Assembly: GCA_034359265.1 (NCBI GenBank) | Contig: CP136890.1 | Location: forward strand, 65,597,501-65,661,500 | Source: Canna indica | Lineage: Eukaryota > Streptophyta > Magnoliopsida > Zingiberales > Cannaceae | Length of the DNA stretch: 64,000 nucleotides | Reading direction: 5' to 3' | Shown: positions 1 through 10,289 of the stretch, piece after piece | Numbering within the stretch: the first letter of the stretch is position 1 | Layout: each line of letters opens with the position of its first letter | Notes under the pieces: generated by a model | Databases searched by the model: none | What the model was told of the DNA's origin: nothing | Seen by the model: only the letters and a program-made list of their open reading frames with translations | Translations under genes and position numbers: made by a program

Positions 1-1494
1 CACCCATTTTAAATGGTCCTTCTCCATTCAAAAATCTTTTTCATCATACACCTAGTTATAACTCATTACGATCCTTTGAGTGCTTATGCCACCCATGGCT
101 TAAGCCATACTCATTACATAAGCTCGAACCCAAATCTAAGCCTTGCGTCTTTTTGGGTTATTCAACTCAGTATCATTCCTATCAATGCCTCGATCCTTCT
201 TCACATAAAATTTTCATCTCCAGACATCCAAGGAGGAGGAACGGTAGGGGACCCCACTTGTCCCTCTCTTCGCGTATGTGCATATACGGGCGCCCGCTAC
301 ACGCGCATGGTTATAGTACATGTGCGTGTATTAGTACACGTGCACGTGTACGCGGTTAAAGTACATGCGCGCCTACCTAGGTGCACGCTACCTGCGCTCC
401 TGCAGAATAAGAACAGGCGAGCGCCTGTAATAAGAATATGCGCCTGCCTGAAATAAGAACGCACACCCGCATGTGCGTTTATAAGACCACCTGCGTGTAC
501 AAGCGTGTTTATAAGACCAAACCCGTACACCCCTGTATGCCTATCAAAAAAGGGTACCAACCCCAACTCAAATCCTCAAAAATCACTAATCAAAATCGCG
601 ATTTAAGGTCGATGACACCCCCTCATTGATAGATTATAAATTTTGGAAATTTGAATGACCTTCCTGCTCGATTTCATCTAAAAGATTGACCTTCCATTAA
701 CGAATTTCTGATCCAACAATCACAGCATTTTCGGGGTGTAAGGCAAGCAACATGAACAAGAAACAAAAGCAGCCGAGCAACCATCTCTTTCATCAAAAGA
801 ATTCCAACATCAGGAACACAAGCAGCCAACTTCTTTATTACAACCAGAATCCCCAACTACAGCTCCCCGCTCCAACTACCGGCTCCGGACCAAGTGTGCG
901 CTCCTATCGAGCGATCGCCCACTCGTTCCTCCACCTCAGCAACAACAAGAATTTCAAGCACTCTAATAGTAGAGGGCAGCCATCCCAACACAAGCAGCTT
1001 AGCAACAGGAACACTATCTCTATCACCAAAGAGGAGTTAACAACTACCTTACATCCCTAACTTCAGCCCGGACAACTAACCAGTTAAGCGGGAAGTTTCC
1101 TGTTAAGGGGAAACAACTCTTGCCAGATCTAACACAAGCAACAATTTCTTTATCCAAGAACTCATCCCCCAGCTACAGCTACCAGCTACAACTGACATCC
1201 AACAACAAGAAAACAACAAAAGCAAAAAACAAATGATGTATAGTGATTGCTGAAAAGGCACACCTAGGTGTGTCGTCCTAAGGGCAACATTTGCTAGACT
1301 AAAAGTTCAGATCATTGGCAACCGGAGAGGAAGTACAAGAAACTTCTTGTATTTCCCAGGTCGTGATGACGGACCTATACGTTGGCTCCATACCTCAAGA
1401 TAAGAGGAGGAACGGTACCATAAAGAAAAGGGGAGAAGTGTTTAACTTAACACACCTCTTTTCGGGCAACTGACAGGCAACAAAAAAAGTTACC
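1..1494. other. Unassigned left flank, probably decayed repeat
   Basis: I recognise no gene here. The first 230 bases are AT-rich. Positions 240-520 are CpG- and CpA-rich alternating purine/pyrimidine DNA. They hold an 18-bp perfect palindrome at 334-351, an AATAAGAA block recurring near 404, 429 and 450, and two copies of CGTGTTTATAAGACCA-like sequence between about 475 and 520. From about 700 to 1495 the sequence is A/C-rich, and its short open frames (752-1060, 674-856) resemble no family I know. It could be part of a retroelement LTR or untranslated leader; the sequence does not decide. Confidence 0.4.
334..351. repeat. 18-bp perfect palindrome with two G-box cores
   Basis: The sequence GTACACGTGCACGTGTAC equals its own reverse complement. 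It contains two adjacent CACGTG hexamers (337-342 and 343-348), the core of plant G-box/ABRE elements bound by bZIP and bHLH factors. It lies in an alternating purine-pyrimidine stretch (about 305-370) that could also favour Z-DNA. No adjacent gene shows that it regulates anything. Confidence 0.6.
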
Positions 1495-2192
1495 GTTAAG
1501 CGGAGTGGTGTTCAAAGAAATCATCTTTCCATTTCAGAACCTACAAACAACACTTCATTCCAGAGATTCAGTCAACTCCTTATTGTTCGTCTACTCACAC
1601 TCCCCTGAACAGTCTCAGTCTTCTTCTCAACAGCCACTCTCCACCTTCACTGATATATCCCGTGTTCCATCCACTCTTCTTCCTTCTACTACTCCTCAAA
1701 CTGAACCCATTCCAAACCCAAGCAGTGAAATTCCTTCGACGATTCAAGAAACTGAACTGGTTCCATCACTTAGCAATGAAGCTCCTGTTGATACCTCTCA
1801 CCACCAAGGGACTTCAACTCCCATCAATAGGGTTGTTACACGATCTCAACACAATATTTTCAAGCCTTGGAAACCAACAGACTACTCAGCTCTTTTTGCA
1901 GCTACTGTTATCCCGAACACCTTTAAACAAGCAGTCAAACACAAAGAATGGAGATAAGCAATGCAAATGGAAATTGATGCTCTTCTACGCAATCAGACAT
2001 GGACTTTAGTTCCTATGCACCCTTCGCAAAATGTCATAGGTTGCCGATGGGTATTTCGAATTAAAACCAATGCTGATGGCAGCATTGACAGATACAAGGG
2101 ACGCCTGGTTGCAAAGGGGTTTCACCAGTGCCCTGGAGTTGATTTTAAGTCAACCTTCAGTCCTGTTGTCAAACCAACCACCATCAGAATAA
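1495..2192 (+). pseudogene. Ty1/copia pol fragment (integrase end to RT start)
   Basis: One reading frame starts near the end of copia integrase with a V-F-K-E-x-x-F-P-F motif (about 1508-1540). It continues through a Ser/Thr/Pro-rich linker (1560-1860) into the N-terminal part of copia reverse transcriptase. There the hallmarks are residues spelling GCRWVFRIK, then [10 protein letters not shown], then [11 protein letters not shown] (about 2040-2192). A TAA at about 1955-1957 breaks the frame between the linker and RT. No integrase core, PR or gag is seen upstream. Downstream the frame stops at the CACTA end, so the fragment was the insertion target. The fragment is non-functional; the copia assignment is firm, the clade is not. 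Confidence 0.8.
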
Positions 2193-2575
2193 CACAAAAA
2201 CTGGATTAACAAGCATCAGCAATGGCTCCAACCATTGTTGAGCTGTTGCTGAAAGCCATCAACAATGGCCTGGCCCGTTGCAATGCAGTCGTGACAGAAA
2301 ATCACGTTGCTGATAACTTAGCAATGGATCAGCAACGACCACGGCGGCCGTTGTTAATAACATTATTAGCAACGGTTCTACCATAGCTATGGGTCCGTTG
2401 TAGATATGTATATCAGCAACGGCCCGGTTGCCATGGCAAGACCATTAGTGAAAGCCCATTGTTAAGCCGCTGTTGTAGGTCATCAACAACGGCTTTGAGG
2501 TTGCGGCCCAGAAAATACAATAGACTTTCAGTAATGGCTTTCCCATGGACAACTGTGGGAAAGTCGTTGATGATG
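2193..2575 (-). repeat. CACTA terminal and subterminal repeat block
   Basis: After the degenerate terminus the sequence carries many direct and inverted copies of short GCAACGGC / GCCGTTG-like units (for example near 2223, 2262, 2340, 2373, 2410, 2470 and 2497). Dense short subterminal repeats in both orientations are the binding sites of the TNPA-type protein in characterised CACTA elements. Here they mark the 3' end of the minus-strand element. The copies differ by one to three bases, so the element is old. Confidence 0.65.
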
Positions 2576-2865
2576 TTAACCTATAACTGAAAAGTTTTAA
2601 AATTTCTAATTTCCATTAATACATTGATACATTTAACCTGATACATAACTCACACACCCATTAATACATTAACACACCCATACATAACATACACATCACA
2701 GATACACCCAGATATACATCAAAACAATTATACTTATATTTATAATTATCTACAATCATATAAAAACTATTCAAATTTAAAACTATCGTATCAATATCCA
2801 AACAAAACAAGTCAATCAAGTAGTATCCAAATAACAAAGTCAATATCCAAACAAAATAATAAACC

Positions 2866-4410
2866 TCACGACGACGATGGAGGAAGGTCTGGATCATAAT
2901 ATGGCGGGGTCTGGAGTGCTTGGGTGTACACCGGCATGGACTGGCTCGAGGACGATGGATCTGATGATGCTGAAGGGATGCCTACTCCGGTATGAGCTGA
3001 GATGTTGCATAGCATAACATGCATCTCCGCCATCATTTGACTCTGATGCTCCATCACCTCACCCTGACGCGCGATCGTCTCCTCTAGTGTCCTTATCCCG
3101 CTGCTCTGATCATAATTAGTCATGGAGTTGGACGGTCGCTCACCACCGACCGGAGGGGTCGGTGCCCCAAGTGGCCCGAGCACGGCTCGTGCATGACCAC
3201 TGTCTGTAAAGCCATGTACGCGGTCGTGGTCCCAGCCACATGCAGTCTCGACCCACGCTCCTGCGTCAAAGTCCTTGGGGGTGCCCCCGCGCTGCGTCAC
3301 CGTCTGAGTGTAGGTCTCCTACTCGAGTTTGATTTTTTATTTCATAATTGTCCTAAAACTTCAAATTATATAAAAATAATGAATAATTTAAACAAATATA
3401 CTCACCATAATGATTACAACGCAGGTGTCGATGTACTCCCCCATCCCATGCCCTCGGCGGTGAGTCCGCTCAAACACCTCCATCGAGGAGGGTCGCTGGA
3501 CAGTCTCGTCGTCCATCATCGTTGTACATATTTACAAAACAAATACATTATTTATTACACAGAGTAACAAATAAAATATATAATTGAATTTAAGGTATAA
3601 TACTTACCATACGACGACTGTGCACTACAAATGATATTGAGCCGCCGGTGTGACATGCTCCTCCCCGGACTTGCGGTTTCTAGCCGTAGTCCTAAAAACC
3701 TCCTGCCATCGATTCGTCGACCATAACGTCACTAGCTGGTCCCATATATCTGGAGTAATCCAATCGGGGTCGTATCCCCGAGTCTCCACGATGTTTGTGG
3801 TCCCAGCTCGGTCCATCGCCTGGGACTGGGCCTGCCCCAACTGGTCGTTGTACCTCTGTCGGGAAATAGCCTCATAGGCAATGTAAATGAAGAACCTCTA
3901 GTCCTTAGTCCATGTATAGCGAGCCTACAAAACAATAATATCAGTACCAATATTAATCATGTACATATTTTTTTTTAATATGTGCCTCAATCTCGCGCCA
4001 TAGCATGTCGACGTGCTCACTGGGCACATGAGACCACGTGGGCCATGCCCCATGCATGTATCGTCGGATCATAGAAGATATGGTCCTCAGCACATCCTCC
4101 TGCTCGAACCTGCACAACAAAATTAAAGTTCAATATTATATTATGATATAATGAATTTGTAATAATTTATAATTCATAATATATTACCGCTCCCCAATCA
4201 CACTAATGAGTCTGACTCCGTGGCTGGCGGAGGCTGCCACTTGTTCGGCCCGCGTGGCCGCCTGCATCGCGATGAACTAGCCTGAGTGGCATGAGGATCA
4301 ACTGCAGGAGTATCATCGGCAGGAGGATCAGCAGCAGGAGGAAGTGCTAGAGTCTGACCGATCGGAGACTCCGAAGCTCTCGTCCGACGATAACCACGAC
4401 CGACATATCT
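2866..4410 (-). pseudogene. CACTA second gene (TNPA/Ptta-like), multi-exon
   Basis: Coding blocks on the minus strand are separated by AT-rich stretches that look like introns. About 4400-4200: basic, Ala/Pro-rich N-terminus with a RRPRGPNKW motif. About 4110-3976: RRYMHGAWPTWSHVP... then LWREIEAHI. About 3925-3625: the conserved core (DPDWI, then LWSTNRWQEV, then ARNRKSGEEHV). About 3510-3430: a short block. 3300-2866: Ser/Gln-rich C-terminus ending DPDLPPSSS. This matches plant transposase Ptta/En/Spm proteins, which bind subterminal repeats. A stop lies in the core exon (about 3900) and another in the first block. Splice sites were not resolved base by base, so exon limits are approximate. 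Confidence 0.65.
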
Positions 4411-4478
4411 GTCGAATAAGCATATAATTAGATTATATATATAGTAGAGATAGATTTAATAGAAGATATACTTTACAA

Positions 4479-6585
4479 TTATTCCTCATCATCTGAATAA
4501 TAGTCTTCGAATTCTTCCTCTTCTTCATCTCCAGCTTCCTCAACTTCATGATCATCATCATCAACATATTCAACTTCTAATTGAACTAATGCTGTGTCTG
4601 CATCCTCGAGTATTAGAATAATACGGTCTACAGTAGAAGGATCATCTTCTTGATAGAAATCATTTGTCACATCAGGAATCAGATCATTTTCTCTCGCTGT
4701 TGGATCAATTCTTCATCTACCTTTAGTCTTACAGACTACACGCCAATCTGCTCTATCTTTATTTCGAGCCGAATACTTCACGTAATATACTTGTTTGGCT
4801 TGTGATGCCAATATAAAAGGCTCATTTGCTGCCAATTTCAATTTGTAATTAACCTCAATAAGTTTGTATTTTGGATGAACTTTCATGCCTCTTTCTGTTG
4901 TATCGAACCAATGACATCTAAATAGGATAACTGATTTGAAGCCGAAGTAGTGTAATTCTATCACTTCTTCCACCAGTCCATAAAAATCCATATCACATTC
5001 AACATATGTTATCCCTTTCACGCAGACCCCGGCATTCATCGTCTTCTTTGTAAATGCATATTCAACCGTGTGAAATTTATACCCATTAATAAAATATCAG
5101 CTATAACACAACACTAGTCACGACGATCCACTAACAAACTCAAATATTATTTCATCTATTCTAGCTTTGTGATCTTTGTTGTAAGCCCGAGTCCAAGTAG
5201 GGAAATCATGATTTCGTAATCTATTCAATTCTTCATTGTTGTGAATAGAGTATTTTTGTACCATCTCGATGTCAAATATTTCAATGAATTGTTCAATCTC
5301 TGGGCAATTGAGTAATACATACAATTGTGCCAAATGATACTCTTCGTCGCTTAAGTGTCGAGACGAACGAGAACCAAAAGCACAACCAGAGCGATAGAAT
5401 ATATTTAAACGTCCATTTGAATGTCGAACTCCCCCGTCGTCGTTATGTGGAAGACGATCAGATCTTGTCTGCACTGTCGATTCGAAGTAAAATGAGCAAA
5501 ATATTAAAATTTCTTGAATGATATACGATTCAGATATTGATCCTTCAATAGCTGCGGTGTTCTTTACTTTTTTCTTCAAACGATTCATGTATTTTTTAAA
5601 TAAGTACATCCACCGGTATTGAACGGGGCCACCAACTCGTACCTCGTATGCCAAGTGTATCGGTAGATGCTCCATTGAGTCAAAAAAAGCAGGAGCAAAA
5701 ACTGCTCAAGCTTGCATACAATTTCAACAATATTACTTTCAAGTGTTGACATATCTTCGACTCGAAGGACATTCGCACAAATGTCTCTAAAAAATATACT
5801 TAATTTAGTCAACGAACCCCAAATATTATCAGGCAGAAGATCTCGGAATGCGATTGGAAGCAATCTCTGCGTGAATACATGACAATCATGGCTCTTCATC
5901 CCTGATATTTTGCAATCATCGACGTTCACACATTGAGATAAGTTTGAGGTATATCCATTGGGTAATCTGAGTTCTTTGATCTATTGACAAACATCTTTCA
6001 TCTGTTGTTTATTTAACACATACGGGGCCTTCGGCTTCAGATATCGTCCGTTGACCTCTTGTAACTCTAACTCCGGCCGCTTACAAAGTATTTTTAGATC
6101 ATGTCGGGCCTTGACATTATCTTTAGTTTTCCCGGGAACATCCATCAAAGTATTAAAAATATTATCAAACATATTTTCTCAATATGCATGACGTCGAAAT
6201 TATGCCGAATCAGTAATGAACTCCAATACGGCAATTCCCAAAAGATACTTTTTTTCACCCAATTATGTGTATGACCAAAGCCCGACACTCTTTCATTCCG
6301 ACCAAATACTATATATCTGGAAGTGCTGAAACACATGCTAATATTTATTCACCAAACAACACCGGTGGTGGCTCATCCCTTTCGACTCTGCCCTTAGTAA
6401 ATTTATTATGATTCATTCGATACTGATAGTTAGGCGGTCGGAATCGATGATGACAATCAAAGAATGAGATTTTTTGTTTGTTCTGAAGATTGAATAATTT
6501 AGAGTGTTCCATACAATACAGACAAGAGAGTCGACCGTGAGTGCTCCAACCAGACAACATGCCTTAGGCCGGGAAATCATTGACT
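4479..6585 (-). pseudogene. CACTA TNP2 transposase, 5'-truncated and frameshifted
   Basis: The minus strand encodes, in order: the TNP2 (Transposase_21) segment with a FPA-stop-GMLSGWSTHGRL motif (about 6580-6510), the DCHHRF block (about 6450) and the PYWSSLLIRHNFDVMHIEK block (about 6230-6170); DUF4218 (about 5960-5118) with the HVFTQRLLPIAFR and MEHLPIHLAYE motifs; and DUF4216 (5039-4713) with the ILFRCHWFDTT motif. It ends in a Glu/Asp-rich tail (4670-4479, DDEE before the stop). TNP2 is the CACTA transposase. The gene is broken into five frames, a stop replaces the Tyr of the usual FPAYGMLSGW motif, and everything upstream of VNDFPA is replaced by Sirevirus sequence. Confidence 0.8.
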
Positions 6586-7019
6586 TTAACGACATTTTTC
6601 TTTTTGAACTCTGGCCTCTTCATGTCTTCTTTACTTGGCATTTTTTTATCCTTCACACATGGGGCTACTTTCTCAGGACTAGATGGAGTATTTTCCTTCT
6701 CAGGCGTAGAAACCTCAGGAATAAAACATTCTATTTCATCAGCAAGGAGTTTGTTCAAATCTATAGCATTTGGATCAGCTACAGGTTCATCAATAATTTT
6801 CTGTGGGGTGCTTGCAATGGTTGAATCAAGGTTAGCAGTCTCAACTTCTTCATTGCTTGATGTAGTACAGACAGTTTTAACACCTTCGGGTACAGTTTCA
6901 ACTGCTATTGTAGGAGTCTATAAGTGTTCACTCATAGGAATTTCTTTTTCAGTTTCAATTATGACTTTCGTAGTTGAGACTTGTTATGCACAATCAGGAG
7001 TATTGACACCACTGCCTTG

Positions 7020-8523
7020 TGTTGGCGAAATGGCAACACTAGAGGAGGGGTGAATAGTGTGTTTACTATGATAATTTGCCCAAATCAAATTTAATCGTTT
7101 ACTTAACTCGATTAGGCAATTTGCAATTCGATGCGGAAGCAAGTTATAGCAATTAAAAGCAAACAAGAAATCAACAATGCAAACACAAGAATTTTATAGT
7201 GGTTCGGCTCCAATGCCTACTCCACTACCTAAGCACTCCACTTAGGATTTACAAACTAGGTTTTACTAGATTAATTAGAGTTTCCCTTACAACGAGGACT
7301 TTGCACCGGAAAGTCTCCGCTCTCCAACCGAAGGCACTTCCACACCCGGAAGTATCCCGCCTTCCTACCAAGAGCAATTTCCCACCTCAACTTAAGGGAC
7401 AACTAAACTAATCCTAGTAAGCTCTAAGTTTACACAAGTGACTTTACTCCTTTTCACCAAGGATACCACTTTACTCAACAAGACCAAAACACGTGGTCTT
7501 CTCAAACTCAAATTAAACAGATACAAATAACAATTAAAAATACAACAGAAAGAGCTAAAAGTGAAACCAAGTGTTCGTGCTCTTTCCAAGCCTTTGAATC
7601 CTCTAACTCGTCAAGTCGTGAAGCTTGAACAATTTCCGAGTTGAGGCAACAGCAGGCGGCGCTTGAAGAGGAACTCGACAGAGGAATAGGGCGCGCTGCA
7701 ATCCCTCTTTGGAAGGCTCAAATCTTCCTTTTAGATGCTCAATAATCACTGTAGGAATTAATCAAGGAAGAATATTAAAAGAATCATATGAGGGTATATT
7801 TATACCCTCGTGAAGAAATGACTGTTCAATGGATAGAAAACTATTCGTTACAGACCGCCGGTCGAAGCATCGGTCGACCGATCATTCGACCGCTACAATT
7901 TTCCCTGTGGTCGACCGACTGGTCGACTGCCAAACGCAGATCGCGTGATCCACGATCTTTGGTCGACCCATAGGTCGATCGACGCGATTGCGTCTTGCAC
8001 AATTCGCAGGTCAGTCGACTGCCTAAGCTACTGCCCATTTTGGGCTTCCATCGGTCGATTGCCCGATCGACCGAAGTAGCTGTGATTTTTTTATTCCCTA
8101 TGTTCGGTCGACCGATGGGTCGACCGAATGGCTACTGCCAAATTTTACCTACATTCGGTCGATCGCCCGGTCGATCAAACCTAGGCTGAATTTGATTTTT
8201 CAGCCTACTTTCTTTCGCGCTTTATTTCCGGGTTCTGACTTTCAACGAGCATCATCTTGGAGAGCTTTTGACTTGATCTTTGGACCCGTCCAAGTGACTT
8301 TGGTGCACTCGTCGATCTTTGAGATATTTTCGCAACGAACCTGAGCGCGACGATTAATGTCCTTTCGATTTCGAATTTCTCTATTTTTTCCGATCGAGGA
8401 CATCGAACGGAAATTGAATGGAACCTGAAACATATTCTCAATGAAATCATTAGTCCCATGTTTGTTATCATCAAAACCATCAAAACCAAGATTAAGACTA
8501 AGGTTGAAAACCTAAAGCCAACA
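7020..8523 (-). mobile_element. Solo LTR G1 (A/B family) with perfect 5-bp duplication
   Basis: On the minus strand the unit starts TGTTGGCTTTAGG (8523) and ends ...CGCCAACA (7020). It is flanked by CCTTG on both sides (7015-7019 and 8524-8528). No primer site or polypurine tract adjoins it, so it is a solo LTR left by recombination between two LTRs. It carries the family marks: an ATAACAAAC motif about 50 bases from its start, a block of GTCGAC-type palindromes (about 7855-8190), a hairpin (7828-7849), a TATA box within an inverted repeat (7790-7809), and a terminal ACACTATTCACC-like motif. The open frames across it are shadows of the palindromes. Confidence 0.9.
7855..8190 (-). repeat. U3 palindrome array in G1
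   Basis: About ten variants of a CGGTCGACCG palindrome occur, often in pairs two to four bases apart, separated by spacers of 20-40 bases. Many differ by C-to-T or G-to-A at CpG, as expected after methylation and deamination. The array lies just upstream of the conserved hairpin and TATA box on the minus strand. Confidence 0.8.
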
Positions 8524-9175
8524 CCTTGTAGTACAATCACTTCCTTTTGATCATTTTGACTATGAACCGTATAAATAGGAGATGGACCAGTCTTGACTGG
8601 AATTAAGTCAAAATCATCAGTAACATCAACATTAATGTCAAAATTAGGACTAGTTTGCAATAGAGAAGAAACTGACATATTTATGTCAAAGTCCTCTATT
8701 CTAGAGGCAACACCACAAGAATTAGAACCACAAGGAAATCTAGAATTCTCTTTTAACTCTCCCTTAGTCGAAACATTCTCCCCCTCAACAACAGAGATCC
8801 CAGAAGGAGATTGGGAGGGTTTTGAAACCATACCTCTTTCGCTTCTGCTCAACGATTGATCAATCGGTCTTCTTCCTGCTTTCTTCCTCGGCTTATGACC
8901 TTGAGCAGGAAGAGGAGGTGACGTTACCACAGAAGGAGTCGCAGTAGTAATTGGTTCATCCATCTTGCTGGGGTTTGAAGACTCCATCTTTTTCGCTGTC
9001 GATGCATAAAACTTTCCGATAAAACCTTTCTTCCTCTTTTCTCCGGCCATCTTGTAGTTAAGAGAGAGGGTGCAGAAGAAGGGACAATAGAGTGGAGATT
9101 TCATTCGTCGCCAGTTACCTCGAAGGGAAGAAGAAGAGAAAAGAAATTGCAACATCCGTAATTTTTAATTTAGGG

Positions 9176-9184
9176 CTTTATATC
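9176..9184 (-). promoter_or_regulatory. Candidate TATA box and leader of the C1 env-like ORF
   Basis: On the minus strand GATATAAAG at 9184-9176 is followed by a CT-rich leader (about 9145-9115, TTTCTCTTCTTCTTCCC) and then the env-like ATG at 9050 in a good plant context (AAGATGG). TATA box, pyrimidine-rich leader and ATG in this spacing look like an RNA polymerase II core promoter. A chance match in AT-rich DNA is possible. Confidence 0.35.
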
Positions 9185-9249
9185 AAGTTTTCCAATAAAG
9201 AAGGGGGCACACATGCGGGCTTCAAAAAGGTGAGTGTTTAAAAAAAACT

Positions 9250-10260
9250 TAAATAATCTCCTGCCGAGAGTTTGAGTAAAGCACCATAAATAACCCTTCA
9301 TAAAGCAAAAGAACTGAATCTTTTAAACCTTTTCATTTCATTCTCCCCACTAAATGTTTATTTATTTCTTTCTGAAATAAAGTGTGTCATCTGACACATG
9401 ATCTAAGAGCAGACTTTGACTATTAAAAAAGATCTACCACTTGTCTTTTTGTTGAAATATGTTCCAGTTGTACATTCCTTATCCAAGTTAATTATGTAGT
9501 ACAACTACCGGCTATCAAGTGTTCAGGATCCGTAGAAAAGAAAGAGATCATGATTAGGATGATCAAGGTCTTCAGAGCCCTTGGACTTTCCAAGATTTAT
9601 TTCTTCATTTTGAAAACCATATATGAGAGCAGTCTTGACACCCAGTTGTTCAAGATGGAAAGAGCCTGGAAGTCTTGAGACATCACCTAGTTTTAATTGC
9701 TGATAAGACTGCTCTAGTTATGTTCTTTCTCCCCTAGAATAACATAAAGCTTCTGATTTTTCAAAAAATCTAGAAATTCCTCTAACAGTTTTAATACTTA
9801 CATATTTTTTAGAACATTGTAATTTCATGACTTAAATGTCGATGCCATAGACTCATGTCAGAAGAAACAACTGAAGGAAGAATGTAAGAGTAGTCAATCT
9901 TGTAACAGTTGTCTCTAACTCTTTATGTCTATTCTCTTCAAGAATACAGTTCTCAACTTTATCAAAAACTTTACAATAATTCTTAGTAAAGTGCACATTT
10001 AAATTTTGATCACACAATTGGCTTATACTTACAAGATTATCTTTGAGACCTTCTTCAAGCTGAACATTTTCCAGATTAGGAATTCCTGAAACATTTAGAG
10101 TTCCAATTCTTGTGATATCTCCATGTCTTCCATCTCCGAGAGTAGTAATTTCGCCTTTATGTTCCGTAATATCTTTAAGATTTTCTTGATTTCCTATCAT
10201 ATATTGTGAACACCCACTGTCGAGATACCAAGATCCAAAAGAGAAACCAGTCTTTGAAAT
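9250..10260 (-). pseudogene. Sirevirus C1 pol remnants (PR, pre-integrase, RT, RNase H)
   Basis: The clearest block is 10200-9853: a protease-to-pre-integrase region with NLVSISQLCDQNLNVHF, closely matching copy C2 (44560-44811), followed by an LWHRHLSH motif (about 9850-9830). Below it lie scraps that resemble RT (LEQL, then VKTALIYG, then EDLDHPNH, about 9660-9550) and possibly RNase H (CTTGTYF, about 9480). All are joined by deletions and stops; the integrase core is missing. The RT and RNase H calls are weaker than the pre-integrase call. Confidence 0.55.
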
Positions 10261-10289
10261 AAAAGCAATATATCAGTTAAGATCAATTT

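Larger units (their letters stand above)
2193..6585 (-). mobile_element. CACTA (En/Spm) DNA transposon, 5' part missing
   Basis: The 3' end lies at 2193, where a degenerate terminus (CACAAAAACTGG in place of CACTA...) abuts a copia RT frame, with subterminal repeats just inside. On the minus strand, reading inward from the right, come TNP2 transposase pieces, DUF4218, DUF4216 and an acidic end (6585-4479). A second gene of the TNPA/Ptta type follows (about 4410-2866). This is the normal two-gene order of a plant CACTA element. The element is truncated at about 6585 in the middle of TNP2, so the 5' terminal repeat and the first part of the transposase are gone. A 3-bp duplication cannot be checked because one end is missing. 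Confidence 0.8.
6586..9050 (-). pseudogene. Env-like / third ORF of Sirevirus C1, split by solo LTR G1
   Basis: The frame begins at the ATG at 9050-9048 (context AAGATGGCC) with MAGEKRKKGFIGKF. It continues as a disordered Ser/Pro/Lys/Glu-rich protein to 8524, where G1 is inserted. It resumes at 7019 and runs to about 6586 through an acidic Pro/Glu/Ser/Lys-rich stretch that includes AIDLNKLLADEI and STPEKENTP. At least two stops interrupt the second half. The position after RNase H remnants, and the low-complexity N-terminus, fit the env-like ORF of Sirevirus elements. The conserved C-terminal domain seen in element B (22032-23125) is missing because of the TNP2 junction. No signal peptide or membrane span is visible. 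The env-like assignment is an inference from position. Confidence 0.5.

Noticed and set aside
297..566. Overlapping frames rich in Thr/Cys/Val on both strands
   Set aside because: They come from the alternating CA/TG and CG tract; overlapping frames on both strands have no domain or neighbouring gene structure.
1240..1494. Copia integrase core upstream of the RT fragment
   Set aside because: None of the frames shows the D,D-35-E spacing or GYxxxxKGYR-type motifs; similarity begins only at about 1505.
2661..2897. 78-codon hydrophobic frame (minus) as a membrane protein
   Set aside because: AT-rich sequence in the untranslated 3' part of the CACTA second gene; the residues reflect base composition only.
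8205..8523. C-terminal part of the 316-codon minus-strand frame at 8205-9155 as genuine protein
   Set aside because: It reads through the solo LTR boundary at 8523/8524; only 9050-8524 belongs to the env-like ORF. The stretch before the ATG at 9050 is probably leader.
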